From NCBI GenBank assembly GCA_947176785.1, contig CAMWSA010000077.1:1-11717 (forward strand): a stretch of DNA of 11,717 nucleotides, given 5' to 3'. A program made the translations under genes and the position numbers. Positions within the stretch are counted from its first letter, which is position 1; every line of letters starts with the position of its first letter. Shown one piece after another: positions 6,054 to 11,717 of this stretch. A model generated the notes under the pieces. It was not told the DNA's origin. It saw only the letters and a program-made list of their open reading frames with translations, and ran no database searches. Source of the DNA: an uncultured Lachnospiraceae bacterium (GTDB lineage Bacteria; Bacillota; Clostridia; Lachnospirales; Lachnospiraceae).

Positions 6054-6127
6054 TGGAAGCAAGGAGGCTCGAACTCCTGACCTTTCGCGTGTGAGGCGAA
6101 CGCTCATCCCGGCTGAGCTATGCTTCC
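6054..6127 (-). tRNA. tRNA-Val, anticodon CAC
   Basis: Full cloverleaf on the minus strand. The acceptor stem is GGAAGCA with TGCTTCC (7 bp), the D stem GCTC/GAGC, and the anticodon stem TTCGC/GCGAA with loop CTCACAC giving anticodon CAC (reads GUG, valine). The variable loop is AGGTC, and the T stem AGGAG/CTCCT has loop TTCGAGC. The discriminator base is A (6054). CCA is not encoded; seven T follow (6053-6047) and may serve in termination. It is a single tRNA with its own promoter, not part of a cluster in this window. Confidence 0.96.
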
Positions 6128-6136
6128 ATGGGTACT

Positions 6137-6164
6137 ATTATAGCACGATATACCTAAAATGCAA
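6137..6164 (-). promoter_or_regulatory. Promoter of the tRNA-Val gene
   Basis: Minus strand: TATAAT (6142-6137) preceded by TGC, a perfect extended -10, with a weak -35 TTGCAT (6164-6159) at 16 bp. The start would be near 6130, only about three bases before the mature tRNA 5' end, giving a very short leader. Confidence 0.6.
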
Positions 6165-6239
6165 GTCCTAATTTTTCAAATTACAAATTTTTTTCGGTGA
6201 ACTTATTTGCCAAAATTATACTCACTAACGATTAGATTT

Positions 6240-6323
6240 TCCTTTTCGGGCAACCGCTCTGTGGAGGAAGCGACAGCCGTGTCCCAAAGCCGAGTGCAGT
6301 TCTATCTGGATGAAAATCTGTAA
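6240..6323 (+). pseudogene. 3' remnant of a solute-binding lipoprotein paralogue
   Basis: The last 25 codons here (6249-6323, ending TAA) match the last 25 codons of the downstream lipoprotein gene (9037-9111) at about 65 of 75 bases, ending in the same YLDENL-stop. The encoded tail GNRSVEEATAVSQSRVQ lines up with GGRSVEETAAVIQSRVQ. Similarity fades upstream of about 6230, and no start or lipoprotein signal precedes it. The simplest reading is a former tandem duplicate of the lipoprotein gene, almost entirely deleted between the tRNA and the present gene. Divergence of about 13% says the copy is not recent, or came from a related paralogue. Confidence 0.8.
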
Positions 6324-6522
6324 TTCTCATATGAAAGATCCACATTTATCGTTCCTTGACACCAGCCGAAATATTACAAATGTTGATCGTTTGCTGTTTG
6401 CACTTATTCAGGTTGCATTGACAAAAAAACACAACTGGATATATACTCATGTTGTATACATTTCATGGTTGAACATTCTACAAATGATAACAAAGGACAT
6501 TTGAATCCTATAGGAGAACACT

Positions 6523-6746
6523 ATGGATTTGAGAGAAAAAAAATAATAATCTGGGTAGTACACAACAGATTATGAACAATCCCCCCTCAAATCCTGTCAA
6601 GGCCAAATGTAACGAACTCTCAGCCCGTCCTTGATTGGATTCCCAACATTCCGTTTTTGCCCAAGCCAAAAAAGAGGGAATTGCTTTTAGCTACTAAAAC
6701 CACTGTATTTACCAGGGGTGAGCCGATTGTAAGCATATTTTGTTGA
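6523..6746 (+). pseudogene. Possible decayed small gene with frameshifts
   Basis: An ATG at 6523 has AGGAG six nt upstream, but the frame stops after seven codons, directly after a run of eight A (6536-6543). With one A fewer, the frame would continue about 36 codons (through MNNPPSNPVKAKCNELSARP) to TGA 6632-6634. A third frame then reads protein-like (DWIPNIPFLPKPKKRELLLA) to TGA 6744-6746. This could be a relic with two frameshifts, a sequencing error in the A-run, or chance open frames in non-coding DNA. I recognise no family. Confidence 0.25.
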
Positions 6747-6777
6747 CACTGCCTGTAACGAATGGAGGGATTATTTT

Positions 6778-6855
6778 ATGAAAATTAAATTACTGGCGAC
6801 TGACGGAAAACTATATGCCGTACCCGTAGAATCCCACGGCAGTTGCCCTAAATAG
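6778..6855 (+). CDS. Short ORF with good ribosome binding site (25 codons)
   Basis: ATG 6778 is preceded by GGAGGG with 8 nt spacing and runs to TAG 6853-6855, giving 25 residues starting MKIKLLATDGKLYAVPVE. The sequence resembles the first strand of LytTR DNA-binding domains, where 'dGk.y.vPv' precedes the IlYIE motif, but it breaks off before that motif. It could be the 5' stub of a truncated regulator, a leader peptide for the lipoprotein gene 57 bp downstream, or chance. A TTGACA lies at 6743-6748, but no convincing -10 follows. Confidence 0.3.
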   Translation: MKIKLLATDGKLYAVPVESHGSCPK

Positions 6856-6912
6856 CCCTTTACTGACGTATCCTGAGAGAATTACAATTTCCCAACAAAG
6901 GAGTATGTATAA

Positions 6913-9111
6913 ATGAAAACGGATGTTTGCAAGTTTTTTTTGCTGTTGGTTTTACTGCCGCTGCTCTTTGCAGGCTGTGCCAGCGGACAGACAGAACCCG
7001 AAGAATCGTACGGCCAGACTGTTACGGCGGACGGCCGCTTGCCGGGGGATGACTGGAAAGTACAGTATATCGAGATGGAAACCGGCGGCGGCGGAAAGCT
7101 TCTGGGATTTGCCATGACAGGAAGCGGGCTGTTCACAGCATATAGCAGGACGGCGGAAAACGCTGAAGGGTATCCTCTGTATTATCTTTCCACGCAGAAA
7201 TTAGGGCAGACAGAGACAAAGCATGTTTTTGAAAAGATCTCCATTGATATGCCCGGTGAGCATCAGCCCTTCTGTCTGTTCTCTGACGAAGAAAAACTGT
7301 ATATGCTTGCGTCCTGCGTTGCCGGGGAAGCGGACTCCTATCTTTTGTATACCGCAGATGCAGGAGGGGAAAACCTGCGGCAGACAGACATTACAGCGGC
7401 CTGGAAGACGGCTTTTGGGGAGGAGCGGGGAGCCACACTGGCGGCTGTGGATGAAAACGGGCTTATATATATCGGCGAAAAGGGCACTGAATGCAATATC
7501 CTTGTAGTGCAGGAGGACGGAAGCCTGGCTTCCGTCCTCCGCCCGCAGGATTGTGTGCTTTATGATTTGGCAGGCGTGGAAGGACAGGTATACTGTGTCG
7601 GAAGGTCACAGGGTAAGGATGTCCTGTTTCGCGTTGACAGCCAGAAGCAGGAACTTGAGACAGTGACAAATCTCCCGGACAGCAAAGGAACCGTGATGCT
7701 GCGCCCCGGGCAGGACAATACCATTTTATATGGATATTATGACGCCGTCTATCAGTATGATCCGGAAAAGGGAGAAGGGCAGGACATCTATGCCTGGGCC
7801 AACGCGGGGATGGACGGCAGGAATATAAATAACTTCTTTATGGATGATCTGGAAAAACTATGGGTACTGCCAAAATTAGATGCAGATATTTTTATAATGA
7901 TGCAGCTACAGATGCCTGCGGTGAGAGCCGGAAACGAACCGGTTGCAGAAAAGGAGACGGTGATTATCTGCGGAGACAAGGTGCAGGATACAGAACTTGC
8001 AAAGGCAGTGGGGGCATTCAATATAGCGAATGACAAATATCAAGTTGAAATCAGAGCGTATGATTATGACCGGCTTGCGGCGGAAATCATGACCGGAAAC
8101 GGGCCGGATTTAATACCCATTAGCGCGATAGGGGTATCAGTGGCCGCAAATAAAGGAATTGTGGAAGACCTGACCCCCTATCTGGAGACAAGCGAAATAC
8201 TGTCGCGGGATATGCTCAATGAGCGGGTGCTGGACCTGTATACAGTGGAGGGAAAATTGACCTGCATTCCGCCAAGTTTTTGTGTCATAACGCTTTTTGG
8301 GAAAGAATCTGAACTGGGCAGTGAGCCAGGCTGGACAATGGAGGAATTCCTGGATTATGCCGACAGGCACAGGGGGCTGACTGTTATGGAAGGCATCATG
8401 CGGAGCGACTCCCGCACGGTTCTGGTGATGATGATGTGGTATGCCAGGCAGCGGCAATGGGTGGATTGGGATCAGGGAACAGCTAAATTTGACGATGAAG
8501 AATTTGTGGAGCTTTTACGATTTGCCTCTACATATGAATCAAAATATGACGGCAGTTCCGAGTATGCGGAAGAGAAATGGCAGACTGGCAAGCTTTTGCT
8601 GTACTCTCGCCCTGTCACAGGCATGAGATCCTATCTGCAATATCTGGATATTTTGGCGGGCGATGGAGTGGCAATAGGGTTTCCGACGCAGGAGGGTACA
8701 CCTTGCAACGTCCTTAGCGCTTATGACGGATACGGGATAAGCGCCGCCAGCACCCATAAGGATGGCGCATGGGCCTTTATTGAATATCTGGCCTCCAGCC
8801 AGACAGGAAAAGATGTCTATCAATATGGGATAGCCACATTGAATTCAGCCATGGAGGAGATGCTGGAAAGTTCGAAGGAAGCGAAATATGTCAGTATCTC
8901 CGGCTATGAGATCCCGTCCGCAACAGATGAGGACATCCGGCAGTTCCGGCAATTGCTGGACAACGCGGTAATCAGGGACGGCGAATTAATTGTGGTAAAT
9001 GAGATCTTAACAGAGGAATTGGAGATCTGCTTTTCAGGCGGCCGCTCTGTGGAGGAGACGGCAGCCGTGATCCAAAGCCGTGTGCAGTTATACCTGGATG
9101 AAAATCTGTAA
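6913..9111 (+). CDS. Lipoprotein with C-terminal extracellular solute-binding domain
   Basis: A 732-residue surface lipoprotein. The N-terminus is a lipoprotein signal (hydrophobic run ending LFAG-Cys22), followed by an acidic linker. Residues about 35-335 are strand-rich with repeated 'Y...D..G.....' patterns (LYTADAGGENL, LIYIGEKGTE, VLFRVDSQKQ), suggesting a beta-propeller-like domain; I infer this from pattern only. Residues about 345-732 look like a family 1 ABC solute-binding protein: a first strand ETVIICGD, then DYDRLAAEIMTGNGPDLI, GWTMEEFLDYA, and the late YGISAASTHKDGAWAFIEYL segment typical of sugar-binding members. This long two-part form is seen in Lachnospiraceae. No permease or ATPase gene is adjacent, so transport versus sensing is open. 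The start has AAAGGAG 9 nt upstream. A remnant of a paralogue's 3' end sits 590 bp upstream, and the gene converges on the GH3 gene. Confidence 0.85.
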   Translation: MKTDVCKFFLLLVLLPLLFAGCASGQTEPEESYGQTVTADGRLPGDDWKVQYIEMETGGGGKLLGFAMTGSGLFTAYSRTAENAEGYPLYYLSTQKLGQTETKHVFEKISIDMPGEHQPFCLFSDEEKLYMLASCVAGEADSYLLYTADAGGENLRQTDITAAWKTAFGEERGATLAAVDENGLIYIGEKGTECNILVVQEDGSLASVLRPQDCVLYDLAGVEGQVYCVGRSQGKDVLFRVDSQKQELETVTNLPDSKGTVMLRPGQDNTILYGYYDAVYQYDPEKGEGQDIYAWANAGMDGRNINNFFMDDLEKLWVLPKLDADIFIMMQLQMPAVRAGNEPVAEKETVIICGDKVQDTELAKAVGAFNIANDKYQVEIRAYDYDRLAAEIMTGNGPDLIPISAIGVSVAANKGIVEDLTPYLETSEILSRDMLNERVLDLYTVEGKLTCIPPSFCVITLFGKESELGSEPGWTMEEFLDYADRHRGLTVMEGIMRSDSRTVLVMMMWYARQRQWVDWDQGTAKFDDEEFVELLRFASTYESKYDGSSEYAEEKWQTGKLLLYSRPVTGMRSYLQYLDILAGDGVAIGFPTQEGTPCNVLSAYDGYGISAASTHKDGAWAFIEYLASSQTGKDVYQYGIATLNSAMEEMLESSKEAKYVSISGYEIPSATDEDIRQFRQLLDNAVIRDGELIVVNEILTEELEICFSGGRSVEETAAVIQSRVQLYLDENL

Positions 9112-9122
9112 TCCTGGCAAAA

Positions 9123-9160
9123 GAGGGCCATTGTGCAAACCTGTCGGCACAATGGCCCTC
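9123..9160. terminator. Bidirectional terminator between lipoprotein and GH3 genes
   Basis: A perfect 14-bp stem, GAGGGCCATTGTGC (9123-9136) with GCACAATGGCCCTC (9147-9160), and a 10-nt loop. It starts 12 nt after the lipoprotein stop and ends 6 nt before the GH3 stop. On the minus strand it is followed by TTTT; on the plus strand by CTGTATTTAAT, a weaker U-tract. It probably serves both convergent genes. Confidence 0.85.
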
Positions 9161-9166
9161 CTGTAT

Positions 9167-11596
9167 TTAATCTATCTTTAAGATCAAGCCCAGAATTCTC
9201 CGGGCACAGACTTCCATCTCCTGCCTGGAAAGCGCGCCTTTCTCCATGGCCTCCAGAAGTCTCTTCGGGAAGCCGCAACCCATCTTGACATCGTTTCCCG
9301 CCTTAGTTTCCTTGTAATGCTCGCCGTGCGTCCACCAGTCGGTTGTCACCATACCCTCGAAGCCCCACTCGCCGCGAAGAATGTCCTCCAGCATTTCTCT
9401 GTTCTCGGAGGCCCGGTACCCGTTGATGATATTGTAGGAGGACATTATGCTCCAGGGCTTCGCCTCCTTTACAATCATCTCAAAGGCTTTGAGATAAATC
9501 TCCCGGATGGCCCGTTCGGAGGCTCTGGAATCGCTTTCTGTGCGGTTTGTCTCCTTATTGTTCAGGGCAAAATGCTTAACAGTAGCCGCCACATGGTTGC
9601 TTTGGATGCCTGTTACCATAGCCCCCGCCATTTTTCCGGTCAGGTAGGGGTCCTCGGAATAATACTCAAAGTTTCTGCCGCAGAGAGGGCTGCGGTGGAT
9701 ATTGATGGCTGGCGTAAGCCATGCACCGATATTATTTTCCTTTGCCTCCGCACCGCCTGCCGCGCCAACCTGCTCTGCCAGCTGCGGATTCCAGGTACAG
9801 GCCAGCATGAAAGAACAGGGCCATGCGGTGGTGCAGACACCGCACTGAGGGGCAATCCTCACCCCTGCGGGGCCATCCGCCGTCATGATATTGGGTACGC
9901 CGTAATCCGGCAGATTGCCGTAGCCGAAGGTATTGGCCACACCGGTATTGGGCTGTCCTCCCAAGAGCTCCGCCAGCTGCTCATCGGGAAGCTGGGCCAC
10001 AAACTCCTCCAGCGTCATCCTGCCCTCCGCCACATCTATGAACTTGGGCCTGCTGTCAACATCCCCCCAAAGCCGATAACCGTCGCGATGTCTTACCGCC
10101 GGCGTAACTCCGGCAGTTTCCTTCTCCGACAGTTTGGCCGGGAATACGCTTGCGTCCGTGTCCACGGGCTCGCCCTGGGGAAGCTGCTCGAAGCTGCCGT
10201 CCGCCAGCATGCGCCTGCCCAGCCGGGTGGGTACCATTTTGGGGGAAAGCTGCTCCGTTACCACATCCTCCTCCAACGTCATCACATAATTGCTCTCCAC
10301 CGTATCCCGAACGGATGTGCCCACATAGAAATGATATTCCCCACGCTCCAGAACATAAGCAGATTTCGCCACCTTGCCCAGGTCGTCATAGGACGCCATA
10401 TCGTTTATATTAAAACGCATCACCATGGTCTGTGTCTCCCCGGGCTGCAGCAGCCTTGTCTTGCCAAAAGCCACCAGTTCTCTCGCCGGCTTGCCCAGCC
10501 TGCCCTGGGGAGCGCTGTAGTATACCTGTACCACCTCTTTTCCCGCCATCTGTCCATAGTTGCACACCTCCACCACAACACGCAGATGATGTCCCCTCTT
10601 TTCCACGAGAGGCATGGAGAGCGAGAATTTCGTGTAAGACAAGCCAAAGCCAAAAGGATAGTTTACCTTACGGTCCGCCCCGGGGATGGTCTCAAAATAG
10701 CGGTAACCCACATAGATATCATCGGTATACTCCACATAGTCGTCAGACTCGTGGAAATTACAGGTGGAGGGATAGTCTTCCAGCTTCTTCGCAAAGGTGT
10801 CCGAAAGCTTACCGCTGGGGTTGCCCTCACCGATGAGCAGCTCCGCCGCCGCCAGCCCGCCCTCGATGCCGCCCTGCCAGGCCATGAGGACTGACTGTAT
10901 CCTGTCCTCTCCGGCAAACCAGTCCGTGTCCACCATACCGCCCACGTTCATCACCACAATCACCCTGGGGAAACGGTTTTTAACCGCTTCCACCATGGCC
11001 CTCTCTCCATGGGTAAGGTAAAAATCTCCCTCCTCAAACATCTCTTCCCTGGTTTCCTGCTTCTGTTCCTGCCCGGCAATCACCATGTCGTCCGTCTTGT
11101 TTTCCCTGTCATAAATGCTCTTCCGATCCCACCCTTCGCCGGAGTATCGGCAGATGCTGATAATGGCGGTATCAGTAAATGCCCTGGCCTTTTTCAGAAG
11201 CTCCTCCGGCAACGCAGGCTCCACCGTCATACCTGGCCCCCTGCCATGGGCATATTGATCCTTCACATCCTCTCTGTAAAAATCAGCAAGCTCCTCAAAG
11301 ATTTCCACATGGCCGGACTTTGTCTTAAGCCCCTCGTACAGATTACGGGTGTAAGCCACTGTCACATCGCCGCTTCCCCCACCGCCCTTCACATAGTCAA
11401 AGGTTGCCTTTCCAAACAGCGCTACCCTGCTGCCTTTCGACAGAGGCAGTACATTTCCCTGGTTCTTCAAAAGCACCATGCCTTCCTTTGCCGCATCTCT
11501 GGAAAGCATGATATGCTCTTTGCTGCCCGTGACACGACGTCCGTCCTCCCCCAGCGGAAGAACCGGCTGATACTTTGCCCTTGCCCATCTCTCCAT
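9167..11596 (-). CDS. Glycoside hydrolase family 3 enzyme with permuted domain order (beta-glucosidase-like)
   Basis: An 809-residue retaining exo-acting beta-glycosidase; beta-glucosidase is the most likely activity but the sugar is not certain. The domain order is inverted relative to classical GH3. The alpha/beta sandwich comes first (about 35-280), with acid/base Glu154 in YSGEGWDR and the SGKLSDTF and YPFGFGLSYTKF motifs. A fibronectin III-like domain follows (about 335-430), and the TIM barrel comes last (about 515-809). Barrel motifs are TADGPAGVR (Asp574), GRNFEYYSEDP, VKHFALNNKETNR (Lys674-His675) and the nucleophile Asp753 in GMVTTDWW. This order is known in some gut Clostridia such as Butyrivibrio. 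All expected catalytic residues are present. There is no signal peptide, so it acts in the cytoplasm on imported oligosaccharides. ATG 11596 is preferred over the GTG at 11608, because the purine-rich AAAGGTG sits 9 nt before the ATG and overlaps the GTG. Confidence 0.93.
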   Translation of the reverse strand: MERWARAKYQPVLPLGEDGRRVTGSKEHIMLSRDAAKEGMVLLKNQGNVLPLSKGSRVALFGKATFDYVKGGGGSGDVTVAYTRNLYEGLKTKSGHVEIFEELADFYREDVKDQYAHGRGPGMTVEPALPEELLKKARAFTDTAIISICRYSGEGWDRKSIYDRENKTDDMVIAGQEQKQETREEMFEEGDFYLTHGERAMVEAVKNRFPRVIVVMNVGGMVDTDWFAGEDRIQSVLMAWQGGIEGGLAAAELLIGEGNPSGKLSDTFAKKLEDYPSTCNFHESDDYVEYTDDIYVGYRYFETIPGADRKVNYPFGFGLSYTKFSLSMPLVEKRGHHLRVVVEVCNYGQMAGKEVVQVYYSAPQGRLGKPARELVAFGKTRLLQPGETQTMVMRFNINDMASYDDLGKVAKSAYVLERGEYHFYVGTSVRDTVESNYVMTLEEDVVTEQLSPKMVPTRLGRRMLADGSFEQLPQGEPVDTDASVFPAKLSEKETAGVTPAVRHRDGYRLWGDVDSRPKFIDVAEGRMTLEEFVAQLPDEQLAELLGGQPNTGVANTFGYGNLPDYGVPNIMTADGPAGVRIAPQCGVCTTAWPCSFMLACTWNPQLAEQVGAAGGAEAKENNIGAWLTPAINIHRSPLCGRNFEYYSEDPYLTGKMAGAMVTGIQSNHVAATVKHFALNNKETNRTESDSRASERAIREIYLKAFEMIVKEAKPWSIMSSYNIINGYRASENREMLEDILRGEWGFEGMVTTDWWTHGEHYKETKAGNDVKMGCGFPKRLLEAMEKGALSRQEMEVCARRILGLILKID

Positions 11597-11717
11597 ATTG
11601 ATCCACACCTTTCTGAATGATTCTATTCAGGCGATTGCGAAACTCCCGTTCAGGATACAGGTATTGGGCAATATATACAAAATAAGGGCGACTTGCCACC
11701 GCATGAAGCTAATTTGT
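11597..11717 (-). promoter_or_regulatory. Leader and weak promoter candidate of the GH3 gene
   Basis: On the minus strand, TTGTAT (11680-11675), a 17-bp spacer and TATCCT (11657-11652) form a weak promoter match with a start near 11645. Next to the ribosome binding site, CTGAAT/ATTCAG (11613-11618, 11625-11630) form a 6-bp dyad with a 6-nt centre that could be a small hairpin or a regulator half-site pair. Both calls are tentative, and the contig ends 37 bp further on. Confidence 0.25.

Noticed and set aside
6310..6504. 64-codon plus-strand open frame after the tRNA
   Set aside because: It starts inside the lipoprotein 3' remnant in another frame, has no ribosome binding site, and its translation resembles no family.
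9317..10894. 525-codon open frame on the plus strand opposite the GH3 gene
   Set aside because: It is an antisense shadow of a conserved GH3 sequence with GC-biased third positions. It has no ribosome binding site and no recognisable domain.
11397..11699. Minus-strand open frame overlapping the GH3 start, with a protein-like first 40 residues from a GTG at 11699
   Set aside because: It has no ribosome binding site, and most of its length is an out-of-frame shadow of the GH3 N-terminus. Too close to the contig edge to judge.

Overview
The window looks like a contig from a gut-type Clostridia genome, most likely Lachnospiraceae. This rests on family content and architecture rather than a marker gene: a CapA-type phosphoesterase, a secreted SH3b-NlpC/P60 hydrolase, a PDDEXK_2 (Rpn-like) nuclease with GIEK repeats, a BlaI-like repressor, a propeller-like/solute-binding lipoprotein and a domain-permuted GH3 enzyme. 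Purine-rich Shine-Dalgarno sequences are common, and a tRNA-Val(CAC) gene lacks an encoded CCA. The first ~35 bases are not genomic: they match a Nextera transposase adapter at 32 of 34 positions, so the left edge is a library or assembly end and the first gene is cut there.

Layout. 38-1228 (+): 3' part of a CapA-like gene, whose tail overlaps by 11 bp the tail of the convergent NlpC/P60 gene (1218-2600, -), which has its own extended -10 promoter. 2601-2943 holds that promoter and a hairpin terminator for the next gene. 2944-3927 (-): Rpn-like nuclease, with a good internal Shine-Dalgarno and ATG that could yield a 71-residue C-terminal protein. The nuclease is divergent from a BlaI/MecI/CopY-like repressor (4160-4555, +), which has a TACA-AA-TGTA box in its leader and a branched terminator. 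4793-5776 (-): stand-alone DRE-TIM aldolase preceded by a leader with a strong long-range inverted repeat. 6054-6127 (-): tRNA-Val with its own promoter.

6128-6912 is a decayed patch between the tRNA and the next gene. It contains the last ~80 bp of a paralogue of the downstream lipoprotein gene, a possible frameshifted relic with a start signal, and a 25-codon ORF with a good ribosome binding site. I see nothing convincing in 6324-6522. 6913-9111 (+): a 732-residue lipoprotein with a solute-binding domain, converging on a cytoplasmic GH3 beta-glycosidase (9167-11596, -) across a 14-bp hairpin that can terminate both strands.

Working together. There is no large operon; most genes appear to be single transcription units. 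The lipoprotein (extracellular ligand binding) and the GH3 enzyme (intracellular oligosaccharide hydrolysis) could both serve glycan use, but no permease is in view. The most interesting candidate system is the Rpn-like nuclease with a possible intragenic small protein, comparable to the intragenic antitoxins described for E. coli Rpn proteins. This is inferred from an SD/ATG signal only.
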